The position numbers were made by a program, and so were the translations under genes. Positions 25,481 through 33,463 of a DNA stretch of 64,000 nucleotides are shown here, piece by piece. Numbering within the stretch: position 1 is the first letter of the stretch; each line of letters begins with the position of its first letter. The DNA comes from Streptomyces capillispiralis (GTDB lineage Bacteria; Actinomycetota; Actinomycetes; Streptomycetales; Streptomycetaceae). Where the stretch lies: contig NZ_VIWV01000001.1 in assembly GCF_007829875.1 (NCBI RefSeq), forward strand, positions 5,674,501-5,738,500. The letters run 5' to 3'. The notes below the pieces were generated by a model. That model ran no database searches. It saw only the letters and a list, made by a program, of their open reading frames with translations, and was not told the DNA's origin.

Positions 25481-25699
25481 ATGAGCAGCAATCCTTTCGA
25501 GGACAACGACGCCCAGTACCGCGTGCTGGTCAACGACGAGGGCCAGCACTCGCTGTGGCCCGCGTTCGCCGAGGTCCCGGCGGGCTGGACGGTGGCCCAC
25601 CCCGAGGACAGCCGGCAGGCCTGCCTCGACTACGTCAACGAGCACTGGACCGACATGCGCCCGCTCAGTCTGGTCCGCCAGATGGAAGGCGCCGGCTGA
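25481..25699 (+). CDS. MbtH-like NRPS accessory protein
   Basis: The 72-residue MbtH-like protein has NPFEDND at the N-terminus, then QHSLWPAFAEVPAGW and WTDMRPLSL. The two invariant Trp residues of the signature and the conserved Pro are present. MbtH-like proteins bind adenylation domains and are needed for their folding or activity. It probably serves the NRPSs starting at 35180. The ATG at 25481 follows GGAGAG. The reading frame is open upstream to 25265 but that part has no conserved sequence. The type II TE gene begins four bases after its stop. Confidence 0.95.
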   Translation: MSSNPFEDNDAQYRVLVNDEGQHSLWPAFAEVPAGWTVAHPEDSRQACLDYVNEHWTDMRPLSLVRQMEGAG

Positions 25700-25703
25700 A
25701 CCG

Positions 25704-26495
25704 GTGAACAGGCCGACGATGCTCTCCGCGCCCGGCGGCGCCGCCGTGCACCGGCCCCGGCCGCGGCCGGACGCCGAACGGGTCCTGGTGTGCCTGAGTT
25801 ACTGCGGCGGCGGCACCGCGCCGTTCCGGCAGTGGGCGAACGCCCTGCCGGACGACGTGGAACTGGCGCTGATCTGCTACCCGGGCCGGGAGGCGCGGTT
25901 CGGCACGCCGTTCGCCCGGGTCTGGACCGACCTGCGGGACGACGTGGTGCGCGCCGTGCGCGGTCTCACCGGGCGGCCCTACATCCTGTTCGGCCACAGC
26001 ATGGGGTCCTGGGTGGCCTTCGAGACCGCCGCGGAACTCGAACGCCTGGGGCTCGCCGTGCCCGAGGCGCTCGTGGTGTCGGGCGGTGTGGCACCGCCCA
26101 GGCGCCGGGAGGTGCCCGGGGACGTCGTGCCGCGGTCCGACGACAGCGCGGAGGCCCTGGTGCGGTGGATGCGGGACCTGGGGCAGGTGTCCCCGGCGAT
26201 CGCCGCCGAACCGGAGCTGGTCAAGATCGCGGTGGATCTGCTCCGCGCGGACCTCGCCGTCTCGGAGTCCTACCGGTTCGTGCCCGGCTCACGGGTGTCG
26301 GTGCCGCTGCGGGTGCTGTACGGGACGGAGGACGCCGCGCCGTTCGCCGATGTCGAGCGGCACTGGCGGCCGTTGACGGACGGCGCCTTCCAGGCCGTGG
26401 AGCTGCCCGGCGGGCACTTCTACACGCCCGACGTGTGGGCCAGGCTGCCGGAGTGGTGCACCCTGCCGGTACCCGGCGCCGCCGTTGCCCACTGA
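25704..26495 (+). CDS. type II (editing) thioesterase
   Basis: The 263-residue alpha/beta hydrolase has the GHSMGSW nucleophile elbow (Ser), a downstream Asp in LRVLYGTEDAAP and the catalytic His in LPGGHFY. Stand-alone thioesterases of this type remove wrong acyl groups from carrier domains of NRPS or PKS lines. A GTG start at 25704 is used here; the ATG five codons later is an alternative. It is paired with the MbtH-like gene. A second type II TE lies at 59572. Confidence 0.92.
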   Translation: MNRPTMLSAPGGAAVHRPRPRPDAERVLVCLSYCGGGTAPFRQWANALPDDVELALICYPGREARFGTPFARVWTDLRDDVVRAVRGLTGRPYILFGHSMGSWVAFETAAELERLGLAVPEALVVSGGVAPPRRREVPGDVVPRSDDSAEALVRWMRDLGQVSPAIAAEPELVKIAVDLLRADLAVSESYRFVPGSRVSVPLRVLYGTEDAAPFADVERHWRPLTDGAFQAVELPGGHFYTPDVWARLPEWCTLPVPGAAVAH

Positions 26496-26525
26496 CCATG
26501 GGCTCGCAGGACATGGGCCCGTACG

Positions 26526-26566
26526 ACATGACACCGCCGCGCGGGGATCGCGCGGCGGTGTCATGT
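26526..26566. terminator. bidirectional 17-bp perfect hairpin
   Basis: ACATGACACCGCCGCGC (26526-26542) is an exact inverted repeat of 26550-26566 with a 7-base loop. It lies between the stop codons of the convergent thioesterase and membrane protein genes and can serve both. Confidence 0.85.
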
Positions 26567-26580
26567 TCCTACGGCGGGTG

Positions 26581-27540
26581 TCAGCCGGTGGTGCGCAGGG
26601 CGCGCCGGCGGTCGTGCAGGACCAGCAGCAGCGTCATGCCCATCATCACGCCCAGGACCGCGCTGACGTCCCTCGCCAGTGCTCCCGCTATGGGAAGTTC
26701 GGGGGAGGGCTGCTGCATGTCGGTGAGGGTGAGCAGGTTGTAGACGCTGTACGAGAAGAGCATGCCGGACGACACCCACGCGGCGGCCATCGGCGGCAGG
26801 AACCGGCGGGTGCCGCGGCGGGCGGTCAGGACGAGGATGCCCCAGGCCCCGGCGAGCGCCCAGGCGGCCGTGCTCAGCGACAGCATGTGCCACCACAGGT
26901 CACGCCGCTCCAACTGGCCGGACTCCAGACCGAGGGTGCCGCCCGCCGCCCAGAACACCTTCACACCGGCGAGCAGGACACAGCCGGCCGCGATCAGCCG
27001 GGCCAGCGTCACCTGCAACTCGCGCGTCCCGCCCGCCGGTTCGTCGTACGCCAGCGGGCCGCCCAGGGCCTCCGGCCAGCGCGCCCGGGCGTAGCCCGCG
27101 AGGGCGAGGGGCAGCCCGACGCCGACGCCGACCAGCGAGATCATCACGAGGATCTGCTCGTAGATCCAGAAGTCCGGTGAACCGGCGTCCTGGTCACGGG
27201 TCATGGCGGCCGGGCCGAGCACCGGCGCCAGCAGCAGCATGGGCACGAGCAGCCCGGTGCCCACCCACACGGGCAGCGCCACCAGCCAGGCGGGCAGCCG
27301 CTCGCCCCAGGGCCGGGAGAACGCCATCGCCAGCACGATGCCGACGGCGGCGAGGAACGCGGTCGCCGCGTTGATCGCACGCCAGTCCGCACCGCCCATT
27401 TCCTCGGTCGGAATGAAGAAACCGAAAGTCCAGACGATTTTGATGAGCAGATACGGTGTCACCGCTATGGCTGCTCCGAGGCCGCCGATTCGGCGAAACC
27501 TGGTCAATCGGTCGATCGGCTGTTCTGCCCTTACAGTCAT
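26581..27540 (-). CDS. multi-pass membrane protein of unknown function
   Basis: The 319-residue protein has about eight hydrophobic segments. Examples are AAIAVTPYLLIKIVWTFGF, a long hydrophobic run around residues 82-112, a pair near 130-155, and the C-terminal VSAVLGVMMGMTLLLVL. I recognise no transporter or enzyme motif. It lies between a type II TE and the ketosynthase pair, both probably biosynthetic, and might act in export or self-resistance. That is inference. The ATG at 27540 is the clear start. Confidence 0.75.
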   Translation of the reverse strand: MTVRAEQPIDRLTRFRRIGGLGAAIAVTPYLLIKIVWTFGFFIPTEEMGGADWRAINAATAFLAAVGIVLAMAFSRPWGERLPAWLVALPVWVGTGLLVPMLLLAPVLGPAAMTRDQDAGSPDFWIYEQILVMISLVGVGVGLPLALAGYARARWPEALGGPLAYDEPAGGTRELQVTLARLIAAGCVLLAGVKVFWAAGGTLGLESGQLERRDLWWHMLSLSTAAWALAGAWGILVLTARRGTRRFLPPMAAAWVSSGMLFSYSVYNLLTLTDMQQPSPELPIAGALARDVSAVLGVMMGMTLLLVLHDRRRALRTTG

Positions 27541-27609
27541 ATCGGCACGCTATCCGGGGGTCGGTGGACGGGTCAAAGCCGGCCCGGTGCATCTGCGGAT
27601 ATCCGCCAC

Positions 27610-28611
27610 TCAGATGAATTCTGGACCAACGGTTTCGGGGCGGTGGATTCCTATTGCGGTGAGATGCCCGGGTTCGGAAAGGGAGACCAGCAGGGCGGGT
27701 TCGCCCGCGCGGGCCAGGCCGACCAGGTCCAGCAGGCCCGACACCGCGCAGTGCCGGGCCGGCCGCGTCCCGTCGGCGGCCGGGTCCCGTACCGGGATGC
27801 CGGACTCGGCCAGGGCCTCGGCCACGGCGTCACGGACCTCCGCCGCGCGGGAGGCGGCGGCCGGTGGTGCGCCGACGACCAGGCGCACGCCGTCCGTGCC
27901 CCGGGCCAGGGCGGCGACGCGGGCGGCGCTCGCGGCGAGGGCCGCGGGGTCCACGGCACCGGCGGGCCCCGGAGGGAGGAACCGGGAGAGCCCGCCGGTG
28001 ACCGCGGCGAGGGGGCCCTCGGCGCCTGCCGGGCCGGGAGTCCGCCCCCTCGCGGCCAGGACGACCGCCGCGGCGGCGTCGTACGCGCCGCTGCCGCCGC
28101 GGTCCTCGGGGGCCTGGTCGGTCGCGGCGGCCACCACCACGTCGGCGCGGCCGGCGCGCAGCGCGGTCACCGCGAACTGCACCGCCTCCAGACCGGCGGT
28201 CACCGGGTTGGTGAGCGTCACCGAGAAGGCGCGGGCGCCGGTGCTGATGGCCAACTGGCTGCCGGGCGTGTTCATCGAGAAGCCCGGCACCTCGGCGGGG
28301 CTGATGCCGCGCACGCCCTCGGTCGTCAGGACGGTGTCCATCCGGCGGTGGACGCGGGCGATGGCGTACTGGGTGCCGGTCACCACACCGAACCGTTCGG
28401 CCTCGGCCCCGGTGAGCGGCGGGTCGGTGTGGCGTCTGCCGAGCGCCTCGTTGCCTGCCGCCAGCAGGTAACGGGTCGCCGGGGTCAGGTACTTCCAGCC
28501 CCGCCGGCCCAGATGGGCGGCGGCGTCGAACCAGGGGCCGTCCTCGCCCTGCCCCTGACCCGGGCGCGGCTCCTCGGCGACGGCGCCGACTCCGGTGATC
28601 ACCACGGTCAT
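27610..28611 (-). CDS. chain-length-factor-like ketosynthase subunit without active-site Cys
   Basis: The 333-residue thiolase-fold protein starts TVVITGVGAV like a type II ketosynthase but is shorter (KS and CLF are usually about 400), lacking a block after the first strand. The nucleophile position reads TLTNPVTAGLEAVQ where a KS has TACxAG, so no catalytic Cys is present. It overlaps the upstream KS gene by four bases (ATGA). It is therefore best read as the beta (chain-length-factor-like) partner of that KS. A type II acyl assembly system is indicated. Confidence 0.85.
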   Translation of the reverse strand: MTVVITGVGAVAEEPRPGQGQGEDGPWFDAAAHLGRRGWKYLTPATRYLLAAGNEALGRRHTDPPLTGAEAERFGVVTGTQYAIARVHRRMDTVLTTEGVRGISPAEVPGFSMNTPGSQLAISTGARAFSVTLTNPVTAGLEAVQFAVTALRAGRADVVVAAATDQAPEDRGGSGAYDAAAAVVLAARGRTPGPAGAEGPLAAVTGGLSRFLPPGPAGAVDPAALAASAARVAALARGTDGVRLVVGAPPAAASRAAEVRDAVAEALAESGIPVRDPAADGTRPARHCAVSGLLDLVGLARAGEPALLVSLSEPGHLTAIGIHRPETVGPEFI

Positions 28612-29819
28612 GCGGCGGCCCGCCAGGCCAGTACGGCGTTGTTGCCGCCGAAGCCGGTGCCGCTGACCAGGACCGTCGGACGGGCCAGCGGGGCCGGTGC
28701 GTCCAGGGGCACCGTCAGCGGGCAGTCCGGGTCCGGGTCCGTGACGTGCGCGTTGGGCGGGACCAGGCCGTGGCGCAGGACGAGGGCCGCGATCACGCAG
28801 CCGAACACCCCGGCCGCGCCCGCCGTGTGACCCATGACGGCCTTGGGCGCGTAGCCGAGCACCTCGCCGGGCGATCCGCCGGCGGCGGTCACCGCCGCGC
28901 TGATCGCCGTCGACTCCACGGTGTCGTTGACCGCCACACCGGCGCGGTGCAGCACGGCCGCGCCCGGGGCCCCGTCGATCCCGGCGAGGGCCCGCGCGGC
29001 GGCGCGGCGCAGCTGTTCACCGGACGGTTCCGGCGCCATCGGGTGGTGGGCGTCGCAGCTCCAGCCGTGACCGGCCAGCACGGCGTGCGCCGTCCGGCCG
29101 CGCCGCCGTGCCGACTCGGCGGACTCCAGCACCAGGGCGGCGGCGCCCTCACCGGTGACCATGCCCGCGCGGCCGGTGTCGAAGGGACGGCAGCACGCGT
29201 CGTCCAGCAGCCCGAAGCGCTGGAGCGTGCCGACGGCGACACGGGAGAAGGCGTCCCCGCCGCAGGCCACGACGATGTCCGCCTGGCCCGTCCCGATCAG
29301 CTCGGCGCCCCAGGCGACCGCGTAGGCGCCGGCGGAGCAGGCGGTGGAGAGGGTCTGGCCGGGGCCTCCGATCCCGAACCGGGAGGCCAGGGAGGCGGCC
29401 ACCCGGTGGGTGGCGGGCGGCGGCACGGACACGGCGCCGTCGAACGGCGCGCCCGCGCCCGTAACCGTGTCCTGACCCGGACTGGAGCCCGCGCCCGTTC
29501 CCACGCCGTGTTCCGACAGGTCGATGTCCCCCAGGGAGGTCCCCACCGTCAGTCCCGCGTCCCGCAGGTCCCCGGCCGTCAGGCCGGCCTCCGCGACGGC
29601 CTCGGCGACCGCGGTCGCCAGCAGCGCGCCGGTGCGCCCGGTGCCCCGCCCGGGGGCGTCGGCGTCCGGCACCGCGTACAGGTGCGGGCGGGCCGGCAGG
29701 CCGCAGACGTCCGGTGCGGGATCCGGCCGCCGGCTCGCGCCGAGCAGCCCCTCCCACAGGGCGCCGATGCCGCTGCCGAAGCAGCTCACCGCACCGAGTC
29801 CCGTGACCACCACCGTCAC
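28608..29819 (-). CDS. type II beta-ketoacyl-ACP synthase (KS alpha)
   Basis: The 403-residue FabF-type ketosynthase has the active-site STACSAGAYAV and both His positions kept (LHRAGVAVND in place of AHGTxTxxND, and KAVMGHTAGAAG). The first His loop is unusually altered, since the HGT of other KSs is HRA here. It begins with a GTG at 29819, has GAGG upstream, and is translated into the CLF-like gene by overlap. With the ACP and dehydratase it could build the unsaturated acyl starter of the peptide. That role is inferred from position. Confidence 0.88.
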   Translation of the reverse strand: MTVVVTGLGAVSCFGSGIGALWEGLLGASRRPDPAPDVCGLPARPHLYAVPDADAPGRGTGRTGALLATAVAEAVAEAGLTAGDLRDAGLTVGTSLGDIDLSEHGVGTGAGSSPGQDTVTGAGAPFDGAVSVPPPATHRVAASLASRFGIGGPGQTLSTACSAGAYAVAWGAELIGTGQADIVVACGGDAFSRVAVGTLQRFGLLDDACCRPFDTGRAGMVTGEGAAALVLESAESARRRGRTAHAVLAGHGWSCDAHHPMAPEPSGEQLRRAAARALAGIDGAPGAAVLHRAGVAVNDTVESTAISAAVTAAGGSPGEVLGYAPKAVMGHTAGAAGVFGCVIAALVLRHGLVPPNAHVTDPDPDCPLTVPLDAPAPLARPTVLVSGTGFGGNNAVLAWRAAA

Positions 29820-30034
29820 CGTGCACCTGCCTCGCTGTTGGCTCTTTCCCGAGGGCGCGGCACAATGGCCGACACCATTCAGGATGCATTCCCGGCATTC
29901 ACCGCCCGCGGCGCTTGCAAGTACCTGCAGGGATCAGCCGCCCGCCTCGTCACCTTCCGTCGCGCTGACCTAGCATCCATCCGCGAAACACAATTCCGTA
30001 AAACGCGCGAATGGCCCGAGGAAAGGGAATTCCG
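29820..30034. promoter_or_regulatory. divergent promoter region, KS/CLF and ACP operons
   Basis: This 215-base gap separates the minus-strand KS/CLF pair from the plus-strand ACP operon, so both promoters must lie here. GCGCTGACCTAGCATCC near 29960-29976 contains a TAGCAT -10-like box, and the ACP GTG at 30035 is preceded by GAAAGGGA. Confidence 0.5.
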
Positions 30035-30286
30035 GTGAGTGCCGAAACCACGCTGGACGTGTCGGAACTTCGCGAGCTGGTGGCGGACACGCTGGATGTC
30101 GAACTGTCGGCGCTGACCGACGACGTCCTCCTGATCGAGGAACTGGGCGTCGACTCCGTCGTGGCCCTGGAACTCATGGTCACGCTGGAACAGCGCTACG
30201 GGACCAGGATCCCCGAGGAGGAACTCGGCTCGGTCCGCACGTTCCCCGACATCCACGTCCTGCTCAACCGGAAGCTGGGCGGTTGA
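30035..30286 (+). CDS. acyl carrier protein
   Basis: The 83-residue ACP has the phosphopantetheine site in LGVDSVVALELM (Ser) and typical helix II. The family pattern of RELVADTLDVE, DDVLLIEELGVDS and IPEEELGSVRTFPDIHVLL is complete. The GTG at 30035 is chosen over an upstream ATG because of the RBS and the normal ACP N-terminus. It heads an operon with three DsrE-fold proteins and a double-hotdog dehydratase; the next gene starts at its stop (TGATG). It is probably the carrier for the KS/CLF pair. Confidence 0.93.
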   Translation: MSAETTLDVSELRELVADTLDVELSALTDDVLLIEELGVDSVVALELMVTLEQRYGTRIPEEELGSVRTFPDIHVLLNRKLGG

Positions 30287-30657
30287 TGGACGCGCAGACG
30301 GCGGCCGCCGGCACCACCGCCGGTGCCGGCGCCGCGTCCTACTTCCTGGTCGAGAGCAAGGGAAACTGGGCGGGCCCCAACGCGGGCGCGTTCCTCATGG
30401 ACGCCGTGGCGCTCGCCGAGGCCGGCCACCGGGTGCGGGTGTTCCTCGTCGAGGACGGCGTCCTGAGCGCCGTCGGCGGCGACGTCCCCGAGATACGGCG
30501 GCTGGCCGAGGCCGGCGCCGAGATCCTCGTGGACGACTTCTCGGCGGCGCAGCGCGCGCTGTCCGCCACCACCCTGTCGCCACACGTCAGGATCGCCGGC
30601 ATGGACCTCGCCGCCGCCGCGCTCACCGAGGACGGCTGCCGGGGGGTGTGGCACTGA
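30286..30657 (+). CDS. DsrE-family protein, Cys-less paralogue
   Basis: The 123-residue DsrE-fold protein has a first strand YFLVESKGNW, the helix and strand HRVRVFLVEDGVL and LAEAGAEILV. Where sulfur-relay DsrE proteins carry the reactive Cys (ACPxCAxRRG), this protein reads VDDFSAAQRAL without Cys. The remaining Cys is near the C-terminus. It starts ATG 30286 overlapping the ACP stop and is followed at 30657 by a second DsrE-type gene. A structural subunit role is plausible. Confidence 0.75.
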   Translation: MDAQTAAAGTTAGAGAASYFLVESKGNWAGPNAGAFLMDAVALAEAGHRVRVFLVEDGVLSAVGGDVPEIRRLAEAGAEILVDDFSAAQRALSATTLSPHVRIAGMDLAAAALTEDGCRGVWH

Positions 30658-31067
30658 TGGCCGGCCTGGAACGCCGGATGTGGGACCTGCTGCTGATCCT
30701 GACCGCGGCCCCGCACTCCGGTGACGTCGTGACCTCGGCGCTGCGCCTGTCCCAGGCGGTGCTCGACCGGGGCGGCTCGGTCCGGGTCTGGGCGTGCGGC
30801 TACGCCAACATGATGACCCAGGACACCTTCGGCGCCACCAAGCTGCCCAACACCCGCGACCCCGAGGGGCACTACCCGTCCCCGTCGGCCGTCGTGCAGC
30901 GGATGATCGCCGACGGCGAGGGCCGCTTCGGGTGGATCGCGTGCACCGCCTGCTCCGAGGAGCGCGGTGCCGTGCACCACGTGCCGCAGGTACGGCACCG
31001 CTCCCCGCTGCGGTTGGCGACGACCATCGCCGGCGCCCGGCAGACGCTCTACCTCGGAGGGGCCTGA
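30657..31067 (+). CDS. TusD/DsrE-like protein with Cys motif
   Basis: The 136-residue DsrE-fold protein has LLILTAAPHSGD as first strand, VRVWACGYANM after the second helix, and IACTACSEERG, which aligns with the sulfur-carrying Cys region of TusD/DsrE (CVAAALRRG). An insertion with TKLPNTRDPEGHYP precedes the last helices. ATG overlaps the previous stop. In TusBCD/DsrEFH this subunit carries persulfide sulfur. Whether sulfur chemistry occurs here is unknown. Confidence 0.78.
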   Translation: MAGLERRMWDLLLILTAAPHSGDVVTSALRLSQAVLDRGGSVRVWACGYANMMTQDTFGATKLPNTRDPEGHYPSPSAVVQRMIADGEGRFGWIACTACSEERGAVHHVPQVRHRSPLRLATTIAGARQTLYLGGA

Positions 31068-31492
31068 TGAGCAGCAGCACCACCACCGCCGCCGGCCGCG
31101 GCTCGGGCCCGCCGGTGCTGTGCGTCCTGGACCGCGCCTACCGGGGCGCGGTCGAGGCGCAGTTCTTCCACGCCCTGTACGGACTGCTCGACCTGCACGG
31201 CCAGTTCCGGCGGGTGGACGTCGCGCTGCGCGGCGCCGCGGTGACCCTCGCCGTCGAGGAGGACGTCTACCGGCCGTCGGTCCGGCTCGGCACGATGACG
31301 CTGGACACGCTGCCCGACTACCGCGGCTCCGTGCGCGACCTCGTCGCCGAGGACTTCACCGTCTTCGTGGACCGGGACGCGGTGACGGCCCTGGGCTTCG
31401 CCCCGGACCGGCTCGTCGCCGGGACCGTCCTGCTCGACCCGGCCGAACTCGCCCTGCGCTGGCCCGAGTACGACCAGGTGTGGTTCGTATGA
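31067..31492 (+). CDS. TusC/DsrF-like protein
   Basis: The 141-residue protein has the pattern of TusC/DsrF: an N-terminal VLCVLDRAYRGAVEAQFFHAL, the central DYRGSVRDLVAEDFTVFVDRDA and the C-terminal PAELALRWPEYDQVWFV. The last block matches the family ending AELLAEYDQVLTF. It overlaps the preceding gene by one base and the next by four. With its two neighbours it makes a DsrE-DsrE-DsrF-like trio, the composition of the heterohexameric sulfur relay. Confidence 0.72.
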   Translation: MSSSTTTAAGRGSGPPVLCVLDRAYRGAVEAQFFHALYGLLDLHGQFRRVDVALRGAAVTLAVEEDVYRPSVRLGTMTLDTLPDYRGSVRDLVAEDFTVFVDRDAVTALGFAPDRLVAGTVLLDPAELALRWPEYDQVWFV

Positions 31493-32457
31493 CCGGGGCC
31501 GGGGCCGGGGCCGGGGCCGGGGCCCGCTCCGCGCGGCGCGCCTACGCGGCGCCGCTGCGCGCGGTGGACCGCACGGAGCCGCTGTCCGAGGGGCCCGGGA
31601 CCCGGTTCGTGCTCTACAAGACCGTCGACCCCGAAGACCCGTACATGGAGGGCCACTTCCCGGGGCTCACGCTGCTGCCGGCCGTGTTCGTCCTGGAGGC
31701 GCTGCGCCAGGCGGTGACCGACCTGACCGGCCCGGACGAGCCGCTGAACCTGCTGGAGGTGCGGTCGGGCCGCTGGCTGGCGCCGATGCAGGGCGGCGAC
31801 GAGATCCGCCTGGACGTCACGGTGACACCGGACGGGCCGGGACGCCTGGCGGTGACCGCCGACGGCGTACGGCAGGACGGCACCCCCGTCGCGGCGGTGA
31901 AGGCGACGCTCGGCGACCGCGCGGCCGTCCTCGCCGCGCGGCCCCCCGACGGCCTCCCGCCCGCCGAGGCCGGCGGGCCGCCCGGACCCGACTACACCGG
32001 GATCCTCGATCTGCTGCCGGTGCGGCACCCCATGCTCATGGTGGACCGGGTCGAATCCCTCGACCCCGGACGCCGGATCACCGTCGCCAAGGCGGTCTCC
32101 GGCTCCGAGCCCTGCTACCGGGGCCTGGCCGACGGACTGCCCCTGTCGCGGTACATGTACCCGAGGTCCCTGATGCTGGAGTCCTTCGGGCAGGCGTCGG
32201 TGCTGCTGTGGCTGTCCACCGGCACCGCGGAGGGCGTGCCCGTGGCCGCCGCGTTCCGCGACTGCCGCTTCTACGGCGAGGTGCGGCCCGGCGCCGTCCT
32301 GCGCCATGTGTCGCGCATCGACCGGCTGATGGCGAACAACGTGTTCGTCTCCGGGCAGACCTGGGACGGCGACCGGTGCGTGATGACGGTCGGCGCCCTG
32401 GTCGGCTCCAGCCGGCCCCGGGACCGGGTCGACCGCGCCATGACCGCCGCCCCCTGA
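31489..32457 (+). CDS. double-hotdog 3-hydroxyacyl-ACP dehydratase (FabZ-like)
   Basis: The 322-residue protein contains two FabZ-like hotdog units. The N-terminal unit (about 20-150) has the catalytic EGHFPGLTLLPAVFVLEALRQ. The C-terminal unit (about 170-315) has LLPVRHPMLMVDRV and YPRSLMLESFGQAS but no GHFPG His, so the two halves probably form one pseudo-dimeric site. It likely dehydrates beta-hydroxyacyl-ACP made by the KS pair. The first codons are five in-frame GGGGCC hexamers (31495-31524) giving a Gly-Ala leader. It ends the ACP operon, with a terminator after it. Confidence 0.85.
   Translation: MTGAGAGAGAGARSARRAYAAPLRAVDRTEPLSEGPGTRFVLYKTVDPEDPYMEGHFPGLTLLPAVFVLEALRQAVTDLTGPDEPLNLLEVRSGRWLAPMQGGDEIRLDVTVTPDGPGRLAVTADGVRQDGTPVAAVKATLGDRAAVLAARPPDGLPPAEAGGPPGPDYTGILDLLPVRHPMLMVDRVESLDPGRRITVAKAVSGSEPCYRGLADGLPLSRYMYPRSLMLESFGQASVLLWLSTGTAEGVPVAAAFRDCRFYGEVRPGAVLRHVSRIDRLMANNVFVSGQTWDGDRCVMTVGALVGSSRPRDRVDRAMTAAP
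31495..31524 (+). repeat. (GGGGCC)5 hexanucleotide repeat at a gene start
   Basis: Five exact copies of GGGGCC follow the start codon of the dehydratase gene, coding Gly-Ala repeats. The number of copies can change without changing frame, and the mRNA can form a G-quadruplex close to the initiation site. Confidence 0.9.
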
Positions 32458-32497
32458 CCACGGCACAGGCACGCGCCCCTCGCGCCACCGCGCACAC

Positions 32498-32529
32498 GAC
32501 CGGCCCCCGTCCTCCGGCGGGGGCCGGTC
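32498..32529. terminator. 12-bp perfect hairpin between convergent genes
   Basis: GACCGGCCCCCG (32498-32509) pairs with CGGGGGCCGGTC (32518-32529) across an 8-base loop, between the dehydratase stop and the stop of the minus-strand hydrolase gene. Confidence 0.8.
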
Positions 32530-32544
32530 CGGTCCCGCGTGCGG

Positions 32545-33348
32545 TCAGGACGTCACGTACGAGCCGAGGATGCGGTTGACCGCCTCGGCCACCCGCGCGT
32601 CACGCAGCATGTCCGCGTGGTCGACGTCGATGCCGACGCCCCGCCCGGCCAGCGCCGCGCCCTGCGAGGGGGTGCGGGAGCTCACCGCGGTGCCGGTGCT
32701 CCACGCGGCCGCCGGGTCGATGCGGCGGGCGGCGTCCAGGTAGGAGACGTACGACCGGAACACGGCGGCGAACTCGTCCAGCATCTCGGTGTCCAGTTCC
32801 TCGCGGGCGAACGCCGCGCCCGCCCGCTCCGTGAAGATCCGCACGAGGACGTCGCCGTACGCGCCGAAGTCCACGTCGGCGGTGCGGGCGGCCTCCGCCT
32901 CCCGCTGGGCGGCGCCCACCTCCTCGGCGGTCAGCACCGAGGCGAACTGGTTCATCATGGCGGCGAAGTCCCGGTACAGGCCGTCCGGTTCGGGCACCTC
33001 CGGCTCGAACAGCACCAGGTGCGGGGCCTCGCCGCCCTGCCGGGCCGCGACGCGCGCGGCGAGTTCACCGGCGAACACGCCGCCGGCGCAGTAGCCGAGC
33101 ACCGCCCGCACCCGGCGGCCGTCGGCCGCCGCCCCGCCGTCCCACAGCGCGAGGTAGTCCTCGGCGGTCAGGGGCGCGGTGCCGGCCGGCTGCCGGGTCT
33201 CCCACACGGCGAGCGCCGGGTCGAGGCGCGGGGCGAGGTCGCTGAAGGACGAGTCGGAGCGGCCGGTGGTGGCGAAGTCGACGGCGAGCACCAGGTCGCC
33301 GCCGCCCCTGCCGGGGCTGAGCACTTTCCATCCGCTGAGCTGAGTCAT
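32545..33348 (-). CDS. alpha/beta hydrolase (thioesterase-like) with Cys nucleophile
   Basis: The 267-residue protein is thioesterase-like. The elbow, usually GxSxG, reads GYCAGG with Cys in place of Ser, and the C-terminal VDHADMLRD offers the catalytic His. VDFATTGRSDSSF near the N-terminus and VLFEPEVPEPDGLY fit the fold, but I do not recognise a named family. A Cys nucleophile can favour transacylation over hydrolysis, so it could transfer an acyl or peptidyl group. It sits between the dehydratase and the ferredoxin/P450 pair. ATG 33348 is chosen over an in-frame GTG at 33360. Confidence 0.7.
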   Translation of the reverse strand: MTQLSGWKVLSPGRGGGDLVLAVDFATTGRSDSSFSDLAPRLDPALAVWETRQPAGTAPLTAEDYLALWDGGAAADGRRVRAVLGYCAGGVFAGELAARVAARQGGEAPHLVLFEPEVPEPDGLYRDFAAMMNQFASVLTAEEVGAAQREAEAARTADVDFGAYGDVLVRIFTERAGAAFAREELDTEMLDEFAAVFRSYVSYLDAARRIDPAAAWSTGTAVSSRTPSQGAALAGRGVGIDVDHADMLRDARVAEAVNRILGSYVTS

Positions 33349-33393
33349 GGGTCTGTCCACTCCAGTACGGGTGCGGGAAGGGCGGGGAAACGG

Positions 33394-33442
33394 CCGCGGG
33401 TCCGGCCCCTCGTCCGTGGTGGACGGGGAGCCGGACCCGCGG
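33394..33442 (-). terminator. strong hairpin after the ferredoxin gene
   Basis: CCGCGGGTCCGG (33394-33405) is repeated inverted at 33431-33442, and inner bases (CGTCC with GGACG) also pair. It lies about 20 bases after the ferredoxin stop and probably ends the P450-ferredoxin transcript. Confidence 0.75.
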
Positions 33443-33463
33443 CCCGGGGACGGGGGTACGGGG

